Origin: Acidobacteriota bacterium
GTDB taxonomy: Bacteria; Acidobacteriota; Blastocatellia; Pyrinomonadales; Pyrinomonadaceae
NCBI GenBank assembly: GCA_019639115.1
Contig: JAHBSM010000001.1
Location: 310,001 to 374,000, forward strand
Direction: 5' to 3'
Length of the DNA stretch: 64,000 nt
The stretch's first letter is position 1. The number at the start of each line of letters is the position of its first letter. A program made the translations under genes and the position numbers. Shown piece after piece: positions 54,727 to 63,823 of the stretch. The notes beneath the pieces were generated by a model. The model did not search any database, was not told where the DNA came from, and saw nothing but the letters and a program-made list of their open reading frames with translations.

Positions 54727-55466
54727 CGCGGCGATACAGTTCGTTCTATCATTTTGATCAACCGGGAAGCGTGATTGCGGGTAATAAGCGGAAGCCGTTC
54801 GTCGTTGACGATCGCATTCAGCAGAGGCACCAGATGAGGCGGGTCTGAAAGCTCGGCACGCCTCAAAAAACTCTCAAAAGCCTCCATCATTCGTGGCGTC
54901 TCCAGGCGTTGGTTCTCACTCGCGACCCCGAACTCGAACTTCCAAATATACTCGTTCCCGATCCGACGATATTCGTCCATCAGCGATCGGGCGCCTTTGT
55001 TCTCGGTCCAGTTGTACTTCACCGTCCTGGACCTGCCGCTGCTTGAGTATCGTATCTCGACGTTACCAAGATGACTGTAATCCTTTTCGTACTGATATTC
55101 TTCGGTCGAATCGAGGAACGACAATTCGGCAAATATCCGCTTGAGTCCGGCGAGGGTCGCCGGCGACAGCCGTATCGGTTCGGTTATCTCGTCACCGTTG
55201 AGTTCGCGGCCGAACGTTATCTTTCCGATGCCGTTCTCGTCGTGCTCGATCGTTACGGGCGAGTATAAGAATCCCGGCCGCTCGAAACGATAAAAGTAAG
55301 AGAACGCGACGCCACTAGGTGGTTCTTGCGAAGCTTTACCGTTCGAGCCGTTTGAGCCATTCGGCCGCTCATTCTTTTTAGGCGGATCGATCGGCGATTG
55401 TGCGGCCGCCGACATCGCCGAGAGGATCATCAGGCACAATAATACAAAGCTGCGGCCACGTAACAT
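54723..55466 (-). CDS. Exported protein of unknown function
   Basis: A 247-residue protein. A signal peptide (about 1-22, FVLLCLMILSAMSAAAQ) is followed by a Pro/Asn/Gly/Ser-rich linker to about residue 52. The remainder is soluble and mixed: YFYRFERPGFLYSPVTIEHD, EEYQYEKDYSHLGNVEIRYS and a helical C-terminal end (RNHASRLIKMIERTVS). I recognise no catalytic motif or family. It probably acts in the periplasm. It is convergent with the TPR protein gene and separated by 49 bases from the smc gene upstream. Confidence 0.7.
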   Translation of the reverse strand: MLRGRSFVLLCLMILSAMSAAAQSPIDPPKKNERPNGSNGSNGKASQEPPSGVAFSYFYRFERPGFLYSPVTIEHDENGIGKITFGRELNGDEITEPIRLSPATLAGLKRIFAELSFLDSTEEYQYEKDYSHLGNVEIRYSSSGRSRTVKYNWTENKGARSLMDEYRRIGNEYIWKFEFGVASENQRLETPRMMEAFESFLRRAELSDPPHLVPLLNAIVNDERLPLITRNHASRLIKMIERTVSPR

Positions 55467-55515
55467 ACGGGTTTGGATGTTACCACGTTGCGATCAGGTT
55501 GGACGAGTGCCGATA

Positions 55516-58500
55516 CTATTCGAACTTGACCGAAACGACCTTAGAAACGCCCGGCTCCTGCATAGTTACGCCATAGAGCGCCCGTGCGGCTTCCATCGTT
55601 CGTTTGTTGTGCGTAATGACGATGAATTGCGTTTTTTCGGCCATGCCTGCGATCTTATCGACGAAACGACCTACGTTGGCGTCATCGAGCGGCGCATCCA
55701 CTTCATCGAGGAGACAGAATGGCGAAGGTCTATATTTGAAGATAGCCATCACGAGGGCGATGGCGGTCATAGCCTTTTCTCCGCCGGAAAGCAGCAGGAT
55801 ATTCTGCAGACGTTTGCCCGGAGGCTGGGCGATCACTTCGATCCCTGCTTCCAGAATGTCGTCGGCTTCGAGCAGTGTCATTTCACCGGTGCCGCCGCCA
55901 AAAAGCTCGACAAAGAATTCTTTGAAGTTCTCGTTGATCGCCTCGAACGCCTGACGGAACTTGTCGCGTGATCGCTGTTTGATCTCTCGCAGGGCCTCTT
56001 CGGTAGCCGCGATGCCCGCGACGATGTCCTCACGTTGGGAGGTGAGGAACAGATGCCGTTCTTCAGCTTCGCCTAGTTCTTCGAGCGCGAGCATATTTAT
56101 AGCGCCAAAATTGTCGAGCCTAGACCTCAAGTCATCAGCGGCGAGGCGAGCGCCGGCCAGATCGAACCCCTCGGGTATCTCGGTCGTAGATATCAGTTCG
56201 TCGAGTGCAAGATTCAGCTCCTGATGGCAGTTCTCGGTAATGTTTCGCAGCAGCGTTGCGGCTTCGGCCTGACGAACTTCGATCTCGGCTCGGTGATTTA
56301 ATGCATCAGCCGCAGCGTGATTCATCTCAGCCAATTCGCTGCTGGTTCGGTCGGCGAGCTCACGTGCCGCTGCCAGAGCCGAGAGTGCGTCGTCCACAAC
56401 CTTATTCTCTGCTGCCACTTCATCGGGTGCGGTATTTATACGATCTGTTATCTGATCGATAGTGTTATGAAGCTCACGTATTTTCTCGCTCGCCTCGTGC
56501 ATTTCCATTTCCTGGAGAGCCAGACGAGACATCGCATCGCGATGTTCATTTTCGACGCGTCGAAGTGCCGTCTGAGCCGATCTGCGCCGTTCGTCTGCAG
56601 TTACGGCCGCCATCCGTTTCTCGTTCAATTCGACATTGGCCTCGTCGAGCGATGCTCGTGCTCGTGCCAGTTCGTCTGAGACCGAGCCAAGTAGAGCGGA
56701 TGATTCCTTTCGAGCCGAATCGGCACTTTCGCGATCGGCAAGCGCGTCGGCGAGCCGTGAACGTGTCTCTTCGATCTCTTCGGATATCTGCCGGCTCTCG
56801 TCAGCGACAACGCGGCGATGGCGATCGGCTCGGTCGATCTCTTCGCGTGCAGCGTGTATCTGTATCTGCAGGCCGTGAATGCCGCGATCGACCTTAATTA
56901 TAAGCGACTGCAGATCGACAGTTTTGCTTTCCAGGTCTACGAGAGCGGCTCTTGCGGCTTCGACATCAGCGCGTGCGGACGTAACCTTTCGGTCGAGTTC
57001 CGCGACGACGGAGCCGAGGCCGTTCAGTTCGCGTTTGAAGGCCAGTAAAGACTCGTTCGTTCCGGACGTGCGGCGCGTGCCGCCGCCTATGAACAAGCGC
57101 CCGCCCGTGAGCATTCGGCCTTCGGTATCGATCAATATCTCGCCCGGCACCGCGTTCGCTTCGGCGACATCATCGACCAGGCGGGCACGCATTTCTCGTG
57201 GGAATACTTCATCGAGCGCCGCCGCCAGGTCATCGTCGGCACCCATAAAAGCAGCGATGCTGCCCGGATCGGGAGAGCTGTTTCGTGATGACGAATGCGA
57301 CAGGATGAACATCGAGGCTCGGCCGACACCTTTGGAATCGAGCCAGTCAGAGACTCGCCGAGCATCGCCGAGCGAATCGACAATGACGGCCTCGAGATGA
57401 TCACCGAACAGGGCCTCAACGGCCTTTTCGGCACGTTCGTCGACCCGAAGCCTATCGGCCAGAACGCCTCCCATCCTGACGCCGATCTCGTCGGCCGCGG
57501 AAAAGAGCTTTTGAACCTGCGGCGCGTAAACGGCTCGTGTCTCTTCGAGTTCATTCAGCGTCGCAAGTCGATGCGATCGGGCGGAAAGTTCCTCGGTCAA
57601 CGCATCAAGTTCGGCCTCACGTTCTCGCAGCTGCTGCCTTGCTGCAGCGGTCGCGGCACTTAGGTCTTCTTTTTCATCGGAAAGGGAGCGGAGCTTTGAT
57701 TCCTCGTCAGCTAATTGGGCGGCCAGCGATTCGGCCTGTTCCCGGTTGGCCTGATAGGTCCTCTCCGCACGTTCACCTTCGGAGCCGAGCCCTTGCTCGC
57801 GGGTCGTCAGCCGATCCAGGTTATGTTCAAGTTGACGTCCGATCTCGTCAAACCGTTCGGCGGCGGCTGTGTGTTGAATCAGCTCGGCCCTCAAGGTCTC
57901 GATGCGCGTCTCGATCAAATTCAAGGCTTCGAAGGCGCGCGTGTGGGCTGCTTCCGCGTCGCGAAATTCGCCATCTGCCGCAGCGAAGGCTGCAGCCAGA
58001 GCGTCGTCATCTTTCCTGAGACGGTCGATCTCTCCGCTCAATAATTCGATACGTGTCCTGCTGCCGTCGATCTCGCTCCGCAGGGATTCGCATCGCTCGT
58101 TCAGTGCGACGACCTGCTCCGAGCGATACACATGTTCGCGTTCGGCCCGGTCGCGTTCCAGGGCATTCGCAGAATGGATGCGCCTGAGCTCTGCGAGCGA
58201 CTCCTCGGCGTCGCGAGCGGCACGCGTCGTCTCGCGTGCGGCTTCTTCTTTGGCCGCCAGGTCGGATTGAAGCTTCTGTTCCAGTTCGCCGGCGTCGGCC
58301 AAGGCCGCAGCCGTTTCCTCCAGCAGCGACGATAGATGCCTGCCTTCTGCCGAGTAATACTGACGAAGCAGGGCACGGAACTCCTCCTGCAACATCTTGA
58401 AGCGTCTGGTCTTCGCCGCTTGCCGCCGAAGCGAATTGACGCGCGTCTCGATCTCGGAAACGATGTCGGTGATGCGGTGGAGGTTCGCTCTGGCTGATTC

Positions 58501-59313
58501 GAGCCTGGACTCGGCCGCACGCTGACGTGTGCGGAATTTAGATATGCCGGCAGCCTCTTCGATAAGCCCGCGGCGATCAGCCGGCTTAGACGACAAGATC
58601 TGCCCGATCCGGCCTTGCTCGATGATCGCGTAATGCGAACCAGACAAGCCCGTGCCCGCAAACAGATCGGAGATGTCCCGGAGCCTGCAGGTTTTACCAT
58701 TGAGCAGATATTCGCTTTCGCCTGAGAGATATAGACGGCGCGTGACCGAAACGGCCTCGCCCGGAGCGAAATCGAGAGCAAAGGAACGCGGGCGCCAGTG
58801 GCGTTTCGGTCGGGCGCGGGTTTCGACCACCTGAGCGGATCCGACCGCCAGAGCCTTTACGGTCTCGACCTCTTCGGATTCTGAGGCGGCCGCTTCGCCC
58901 GCTGCGGCTATCTCGGCTTCAGCTTCTAGGTCATCAACGTCATCAACGCCCTCGATCGCTTCCATGTCAACGGCCGTTTCGTCTATCTCTGCAAGTGTCT
59001 CGTCTATTTCGTCGAGGTCGGTCTCGTCAGTGATCCCGAGGCTGTCATCGCGGATCAGATGAAGCACTACTTCTGCCATTCCGCCGGGCTTGCGGCTTTT
59101 GGTGCCGGCGAAAACAACGTCTTTCATCTCGCCGCCGCGCAGCGATCTGGCCCGCTGCTCGCCCAGGACCCACGAGATCGCATCGGAAACATTGGATTTC
59201 CCGCAACCGTTGGGCCCGACGACGGCAGTGATGCCGTTTCCGGTAAAAACTATCTCGGTGTGATCGGCAAAGGACTTGAACCCGCTGATCTCAAGGCGCT
59301 GAAGTCTGAACAT
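55516..59313 (-). CDS. smc: Chromosome condensation ATPase SMC with acidic head insertion
   Basis: A 1265-residue SMC protein, which folds at a hinge to bring ABC heads together and organises chromosomes with ScpA/ScpB. Walker A is GPNGCGKS at 33-40, the C-motif LLSGGEK at about 1172-1178 and Walker B FCLLDEVDAPLDD. Long coiled coils flank a hinge around 520-660 (VYAPQVQKLFSAADEIGVRM and a GEILIDTEGRMLTGG end). Between VVLHLIRDD (82-90) and VSVTRRLYLSGESEYLLNG (about 188-206) there are roughly 85 extra residues, extremely acidic at about 95-150, where other SMCs have only a short loop. Confidence 0.95.
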   Translation of the reverse strand: MFRLQRLEISGFKSFADHTEIVFTGNGITAVVGPNGCGKSNVSDAISWVLGEQRARSLRGGEMKDVVFAGTKSRKPGGMAEVVLHLIRDDSLGITDETDLDEIDETLAEIDETAVDMEAIEGVDDVDDLEAEAEIAAAGEAAASESEEVETVKALAVGSAQVVETRARPKRHWRPRSFALDFAPGEAVSVTRRLYLSGESEYLLNGKTCRLRDISDLFAGTGLSGSHYAIIEQGRIGQILSSKPADRRGLIEEAAGISKFRTRQRAAESRLESARANLHRITDIVSEIETRVNSLRRQAAKTRRFKMLQEEFRALLRQYYSAEGRHLSSLLEETAAALADAGELEQKLQSDLAAKEEAARETTRAARDAEESLAELRRIHSANALERDRAEREHVYRSEQVVALNERCESLRSEIDGSRTRIELLSGEIDRLRKDDDALAAAFAAADGEFRDAEAAHTRAFEALNLIETRIETLRAELIQHTAAAERFDEIGRQLEHNLDRLTTREQGLGSEGERAERTYQANREQAESLAAQLADEESKLRSLSDEKEDLSAATAAARQQLREREAELDALTEELSARSHRLATLNELEETRAVYAPQVQKLFSAADEIGVRMGGVLADRLRVDERAEKAVEALFGDHLEAVIVDSLGDARRVSDWLDSKGVGRASMFILSHSSSRNSSPDPGSIAAFMGADDDLAAALDEVFPREMRARLVDDVAEANAVPGEILIDTEGRMLTGGRLFIGGGTRRTSGTNESLLAFKRELNGLGSVVAELDRKVTSARADVEAARAALVDLESKTVDLQSLIIKVDRGIHGLQIQIHAAREEIDRADRHRRVVADESRQISEEIEETRSRLADALADRESADSARKESSALLGSVSDELARARASLDEANVELNEKRMAAVTADERRRSAQTALRRVENEHRDAMSRLALQEMEMHEASEKIRELHNTIDQITDRINTAPDEVAAENKVVDDALSALAAARELADRTSSELAEMNHAAADALNHRAEIEVRQAEAATLLRNITENCHQELNLALDELISTTEIPEGFDLAGARLAADDLRSRLDNFGAINMLALEELGEAEERHLFLTSQREDIVAGIAATEEALREIKQRSRDKFRQAFEAINENFKEFFVELFGGGTGEMTLLEADDILEAGIEVIAQPPGKRLQNILLLSGGEKAMTAIALVMAIFKYRPSPFCLLDEVDAPLDDANVGRFVDKIAGMAEKTQFIVITHNKRTMEAARALYGVTMQEPGVSKVVSVKFE

Positions 59314-59375
59314 CCTATTGTGCTCTGCTGGAAGAGAAGCACTATATTTTGCGTAATTTAGGATGTTAAGTCAAC

Positions 59376-60137
59376 CTAAACAAATTCGTTGCCCACATTA
59401 CGAAGGCCTTCTTTTTCTGCGCGTTCGTGGTCGAGCTCGGTGAGCACATCCAGGAGGAAATTCGTGTTGCTGGAGACGTTGATGACCACCGGGAATTCGT
59501 TCTCCGAGGTGGAGAATTCGAACGTTCCATCGCTGATCTCGACTATCTTGCGAAAAGCCGCTACGCCGTTCTGGCCGCTGCATTCGGCATCAACTATACG
59601 GCCGGAATTGAACGACACGTTTGCCAGGTGAAGATCTGAGCGAACAACAAGCAGCCCGGTCATCTTCGAATTCTCTATGACCTGGACGGCATCAAAAATG
59701 CTTACGTAGCTGAGGTTCCCGGCAAAGGTCACGTCGGTCCTGATCCGGTGGTGTGTCCGCTCACGCGTATCTGCAAAAGCCGGACGCCGTGCTCTTCGTA
59801 TAGCCTCGAGTCCGGGAGCGACCGAGATCCGCGGGTCGAGCAGCTTTGCTTCCTGGAGCCGGTCATGCGCCAGCTCAAAATCTTCCCTGCCGATGTAAAG
59901 GCTGACGAGGGCGAGACACTGCCGGGCGGCTTCGGTCAGATTCTTCTGCTTGATACACAGGTCGCGCATCTTCTCGCGAAGCGGGATCGAGCGAGGGCTC
60001 CGGTCGATGGAGGTGCCAAGCAGTTCGAAGGCTTTTTCGGGTGAACTGTACTTAACAAAAAGGTCTACATCGAGGAGGACCGATTCGATCGATGTCTCCG
60101 AAAATGGAAGGGCCGGCTCTGCGGTCATCTTGGTCAT
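59376..60137 (-). CDS. TPR-like and DUF4388 (PATAN) domain protein
   Basis: A 253-residue cytoplasmic protein. The first half is helical with a TPR pattern (VKYSSPEKAFELLGTSIDR and LTEAARQCLALVSLYIGRED). The C-terminal half (about 140-245) is DUF4388/PATAN: GNLSYVSIFDAVQVIENSK, MTGLLVVRSDLHLANVSFN and GRIVDAECSGQNGVAAFRK. PATAN domains occur in signalling proteins, and in cyanobacteria some contact the type IV pilus motor. A motif shared with the pilB promoter lies just upstream of this gene. The start is uncertain (ATG 60137 or 60128) because no good ribosome-binding site is seen. Confidence 0.82.
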   Translation of the reverse strand: MTKMTAEPALPFSETSIESVLLDVDLFVKYSSPEKAFELLGTSIDRSPRSIPLREKMRDLCIKQKNLTEAARQCLALVSLYIGREDFELAHDRLQEAKLLDPRISVAPGLEAIRRARRPAFADTRERTHHRIRTDVTFAGNLSYVSIFDAVQVIENSKMTGLLVVRSDLHLANVSFNSGRIVDAECSGQNGVAAFRKIVEISDGTFEFSTSENEFPVVINVSSNTNFLLDVLTELDHERAEKEGLRNVGNEFV

Positions 60138-60154
60138 GGAGCAAAATGAACAAA

Positions 60155-60165
60155 GTTGTTCAACA
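60155..60165. promoter_or_regulatory. Inverted-repeat motif upstream of the DUF4388 gene
   Basis: GTTGTTCAACA, 18 bases upstream of the DUF4388 start, is identical to the core of the palindrome in the pilB promoter spacer (24699-24709). The arms here are four bases (GTTG/CAAC). Chance is possible for an 11-base match, so it is a hypothesis of shared control. Confidence 0.35.
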
Positions 60166-60215
60166 GCGAAGATATCACAGAGCGGCCCTCAAGGTCACGA
60201 TTTTTTAGTCTGCGG

Positions 60216-60896
60216 TTAAAGGTCCTTTTCTTTTTTGACCCGCTTGATGACCCGCAGAAGCCGATGTTCATACGCTGAGGCATCAGCAGGCGGATTCTCG
60301 CGACGGACGCGTTCGACCTCGATCTCGTAGTAATAGCCTTTCTTGAAGTCAAAGCCAGCAATTGGCCCGAAAAAGTTTTGCCACGGAGCATCCTTTCGGT
60401 CCTTCACTTGGAGGCATTTGGTCTTTACGACACCAACGCAGTCCACCGCCTCCTTGTTCACATACCATGTGAATATCTCGGGTTTATCCACGCGTTTGAA
60501 CCGAAGAAAATTCTGTGTATCGGTGTCAGTGACCGTCAGCACGCCCGTCTCGAATGAGAACGAATCCGCGGCTTCGAGTGTCTGCAGGAATTGTTTTTCG
60601 AACTGCATCCACGGCGGAGGGCACGCCATCATCGTCGCCGCCAGCGGCCCGACCTTGAGCCGTCCCGCATCATCGAATCGCATCGGCCCGGTGTAGCGAT
60701 TACAACCCGAATTTCCGGAAATGCGGCCGGCGGCCGTATCGACAGTGAGTGTTATGGTCTTCCCGTCGAGGGAAATATTTCCCGACCCCGCAAATTTATA
60801 CGAGACCAGCTGCCAATCATCCGAGACCTTTGTCTGAGCGGCCGCCGAAGCCACGGCCAGAACCGCCAGCATAATGGAAGCAAATAGCTTGTGCAT
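60216..60896 (-). CDS. Exported META-domain and DUF4377-like protein
   Basis: A 226-residue protein with a signal peptide (about 1-20, LAVLAVASAAAQ). The first domain (about 24-130) is META/HslJ-like: DDWQLVSYKFAGSGNISLDG, then ISGNSGCNRYTGPMRFDD, KVGPLAATMMACPPPWMQFE. The second (about 135-226) is DUF4377-like: TWYVNKEAVDCVGVVKTKC and FDFKKGYYYEIEVERVRREN. The pair is a recurrent arrangement in envelope or secreted proteins of unknown function. It ends near the DUF4388 start and may share its operon. Confidence 0.8.
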   Translation of the reverse strand: MHKLFASIMLAVLAVASAAAQTKVSDDWQLVSYKFAGSGNISLDGKTITLTVDTAAGRISGNSGCNRYTGPMRFDDAGRLKVGPLAATMMACPPPWMQFEKQFLQTLEAADSFSFETGVLTVTDTDTQNFLRFKRVDKPEIFTWYVNKEAVDCVGVVKTKCLQVKDRKDAPWQNFFGPIAGFDFKKGYYYEIEVERVRRENPPADASAYEHRLLRVIKRVKKEKDL

Positions 60897-61034
60897 TGAT
60901 CGTTCTCCTTGTTAGTTCTCGGCCTCGGCCGCTATTATCCAGACCCGAACCGATCGCTCGATGTTAGCCGATTCGATCAAAGGTCGGCAATGGATGCGTC
61001 GCGGCATCTGCCGCGGAGATGAGCTCCGGGCCGA

Positions 61035-62366
61035 TCACAATAGCCCTCGTTCCTTTACACGCAGATACGTCTGGAGCAGTCTGGGAGCGAGCGTCTGCGT
61101 ATTCACGTCAACTGCCAGCCCGCCGATCGACTCGACCAGCCTAAGTGCGGACTCACGCTGGAGGATCACCTCCTCGGCTGCCGATTGGGTAAATACCTCG
61201 CGAATACTCGCCGGCTCCGACGAAACTGCCGAACGCAGGTCGCGATCTCCGACGGTCAAGACCAACGGCAAATGTCTCGGCCGAAGCAGCCGAAGCGAAT
61301 GGATGAGTTCGCGTGAGCTGTCCTTATCGATCACATCGGTCAGCACTGCCACGAACGAACGCTTCTTAATGTTGGAACTGATGAACTGGAACGCCCTCGC
61401 ATAGGATGGCTCGATCAGGTCAGGCTCTATGTCGTGCAGCGACTCCAACATTGCATCAATGTGGTCGGTCCCGCGTTTTGGCGGCAGATAGGTCCGTATG
61501 CGTCGGCCAAAAACAACTAGTCCGCAATTGTCGCCCGAGCGAGCTGAAGCCGATACGAGGGCAAGCGCGGCATGGACGGCACTTTCGAATTTGGTTTCTC
61601 CGTCAACTCGGCCCGTCATCAGCCGTCCGGCATCGATCGCTACGACAACGTTCTGTTCGCGTTCGATCTGATATTGTCTGGTGGTCAGGCGGGTCCTTCT
61701 GGCCGTCGCTGTCCATGATATATGCCTTAGTTCGTCGCCGCGCACGTAATCCCGCATCGATTCGAATTCACGGCCCTCGCCGCGACGGATCGAGCGCCTC
61801 TGGATCGACATATAGGATTGAGCCCCGAGGGCTTTCAATTCGATCTCACGAGCCCGGCGTATATTTGGGTACACTTTGACGGTCTCGGTCTCGCCAAGTT
61901 CGCCCTGGCTCCAGACCAGGCCCAAGATGGATCGGATGCGCACGGCCGTTCTGCCGAACTCATATTTGCCCCTGCGTGTTGGCTTCACCCGATAGCTGAA
62001 CTCCGCATCCATCTGCGGCCGCAGATCGAATTCGGCTTCCCGCGGATCGATGAGCTGGAGCTGGTCAGGGTATTCGTCTTTGATGCGAAGCCTGATGGTG
62101 CGAGAGGTCGGATTGTGAACGCGGATCTTTACTATAGCTTCGGCACTGATCGCAAATCTTCGTTCGAGGCCTCTTTGAAGTTGCAGCTCCGCGAGGCGTC
62201 GGCGGCTGATCATATGATCTGTCACCGCTGCAAATACCAGAAGCAGGTCATAAATGGCAACGCCGTAGCCTACCTGCGGGAGCACCCAGACAGCGCCGAG
62301 CGGCAGTACACCGACCGCAGCGAGCAGCAAGAACCTCTTGGAGACGACAAATCGCATCGGGAGCAC
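61035..62366 (-). CDS. DUF58 (vWA-like) membrane protein
   Basis: A 443-residue protein with two hydrophobic segments near the N-terminus (about 11-43), then a beta domain and a conserved core GRGEGREFESMRDYVRGDEL plus IEREQNVVVAIDAGRLM, the MIDAS-like opening of DUF58/vWA proteins. These usually work with a MoxR AAA-ATPase in envelope stress or protein assembly; no moxR gene is in the window. A GTG at 62366 or an ATG at 62357 could start it. The start region is divergent from an exported protein gene. Confidence 0.88.
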   Translation of the reverse strand: MLPMRFVVSKRFLLLAAVGVLPLGAVWVLPQVGYGVAIYDLLLVFAAVTDHMISRRRLAELQLQRGLERRFAISAEAIVKIRVHNPTSRTIRLRIKDEYPDQLQLIDPREAEFDLRPQMDAEFSYRVKPTRRGKYEFGRTAVRIRSILGLVWSQGELGETETVKVYPNIRRAREIELKALGAQSYMSIQRRSIRRGEGREFESMRDYVRGDELRHISWTATARRTRLTTRQYQIEREQNVVVAIDAGRLMTGRVDGETKFESAVHAALALVSASARSGDNCGLVVFGRRIRTYLPPKRGTDHIDAMLESLHDIEPDLIEPSYARAFQFISSNIKKRSFVAVLTDVIDKDSSRELIHSLRLLRPRHLPLVLTVGDRDLRSAVSSEPASIREVFTQSAAEEVILQRESALRLVESIGGLAVDVNTQTLAPRLLQTYLRVKERGLL

Positions 62367-62477
62367 CGTAATGATACCATGTTCGGCCGCGACGGGAAGT
62401 TGCGATCAGAGACTCGTCGGACACTTTTTCAGGCACCGCAAAGCAACGTTTCGAGCGGTTTGCGGTTCATAATCGGT

Positions 62478-62957
62478 ATGACCTTCAAAAAGCCGCTATT
62501 TCTTGCCGTACTATTGATCGTCGCCGCGGCATCCGGTCAAGCGATCGCTCAATCGGACGCACCAAATCCCATCGAGAGCGTCTATCTGGCCCGCGATAAC
62601 GGCGATGGAAAGCCGGGCGAGGAGGTCACATATTTTGGCCCTGACGACATACCGATCTATTGTGTTGTAAAGCTGTCCGAACCTCAGATCGCGACATTCA
62701 AGATGTTGCTGTTTGCGGTCGATGTGGCCGGGGTCAAGCCCGAAACCCGGGTCGTGACCAGTGATTATACGACCAAAAAAGGTGAGGACACGGTCTATTT
62801 CAGCGGACGGCCGAGGGGTAAATGGACCGCGGGCATTTACCGATTCGAAATACTCGTAGACGGGAAGAAAGCGACCGAGCTGAGATTCGAGATCAGATCG
62901 CTGTCTCGTAAAGGCGCTCCGTCCAACGGCAGAACCGCGCGTTCCGGCAGGAACTGA
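62478..62957 (+). CDS. Small exported protein of unknown function
   Basis: A 159-residue protein from the ATG at 62478. An in-frame ORF extends much further upstream, but that sequence is antisense to the DUF58 gene and has no coding look. A signal peptide (1-24) ends near GQAIAQ. The mature part is a beta-rich domain: GEEVTYFGPDDIPIYCVVKL, TFKMLLFAVDVAGVKPETRV and FSGRPRGKWTAGIYRFEILV, with a basic C-terminal tail. It resembles small periplasmic Ig-like proteins but matches no family I can name. It is divergent from the DUF58 gene and convergent with the patatin-like gene. Confidence 0.72.
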   Translation: MTFKKPLFLAVLLIVAAASGQAIAQSDAPNPIESVYLARDNGDGKPGEEVTYFGPDDIPIYCVVKLSEPQIATFKMLLFAVDVAGVKPETRVVTSDYTTKKGEDTVYFSGRPRGKWTAGIYRFEILVDGKKATELRFEIRSLSRKGAPSNGRTARSGRN

Positions 62958-62967
62958 ACAACGCCCA

Positions 62968-63744
62968 TCATCCGCAAACGTTTAGTATCCTTTCCCGCAT
63001 TGAAGCCGCGGCCTCAGCTCCGAGCGAGATGAATTCGTCCCGCTTGTAGATCTGATCCGGCCTCAGATGTGCTATCTGCGGTGCAATGACGATGTCGGCA
63101 TACCGATGTTGTTCGGCCGCCAAATTTCTAATAAGTGTCATCGCCGCGATCATGGGCACCCGCAAGGGAGAGACCTGTGATGAACGAAACGTCGCGCCGC
63201 ACGCGATGACATCGACGGCGATCACGATGTCGGCCCCGAGGTCGCGAGCCGCTCTGGCAGGCAGCGGGGACGAAAGCGCTCCGTCAACGAGCCGACGTCC
63301 GCTTTCATCCGATACCGGAACAAAGATGCCGGGCACTGCGGAGCTCGCTCTGATCGCAACGACGGCATCACCGGTTCCGGCGAGTATCGCCTCTTTGCCG
63401 TTGTCGATCTCATAGGCGACCGCCGCGAATGGGATCTTCATCTCCTCGAATCTCGTGGTGGGCAGCCGGCTTCGCAGGAGCCGGTCCAGCGGTTTGGTAG
63501 ATAAAAGGCCGGCGAGCGAGACTGCCGGGCGCATCGTGTTCGTATAGCCCGCATCTGCGGCGAGCGAATTGAGTTCTGCTATCGACAACCCGCTGGCAAG
63601 CGAACCGCCAATGATCGCTCCCGCAGACGTCCCGACGATCATGTCGGGCCTGATGCCCATCTGATCAAGTTCGTTTATGACACCGACGTGAGCGAAACCG
63701 CGAGCCGCACCGCCGGATAATACAAGTGCTGTCTTTTTTGCCAA
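62968..63744 (-). CDS. Patatin-like phospholipase (RssA-like)
   Basis: A 258-residue patatin-type hydrolase. The oxyanion-hole motif is LSGGAARGFAHVG (9-21), the nucleophile S40 lies in GTSAG (38-42), and the catalytic Asp is D154 in VDGALSSPLP, making the Ser/Asp dyad complete. Family members deacylate phospholipids; bacterial RssA-like proteins are small and cytoplasmic or peripheral. No signal peptide is seen. The gene is convergent with the small exported protein gene and divergent from the cut-off gene at the right edge. Confidence 0.92.
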   Translation of the reverse strand: MAKKTALVLSGGAARGFAHVGVINELDQMGIRPDMIVGTSAGAIIGGSLASGLSIAELNSLAADAGYTNTMRPAVSLAGLLSTKPLDRLLRSRLPTTRFEEMKIPFAAVAYEIDNGKEAILAGTGDAVVAIRASSAVPGIFVPVSDESGRRLVDGALSSPLPARAARDLGADIVIAVDVIACGATFRSSQVSPLRVPMIAAMTLIRNLAAEQHRYADIVIAPQIAHLRPDQIYKRDEFISLGAEAAASMRERILNVCG

Positions 63745-63823
63745 TCTAGTGAACCCGTCCGGAGCCGATATCCGGCAGGCGATTGATTTTAACCCTTTGT
63801 TATGGAAAACTTAAGTTCCTGTC

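Noticed and set aside
61818..62477. Upstream extension of the small exported protein frame
   Set aside because: It is antisense to the DUF58 gene and would place a signal peptide in the middle of a protein; ATG 62478 gives a proper signal peptide.
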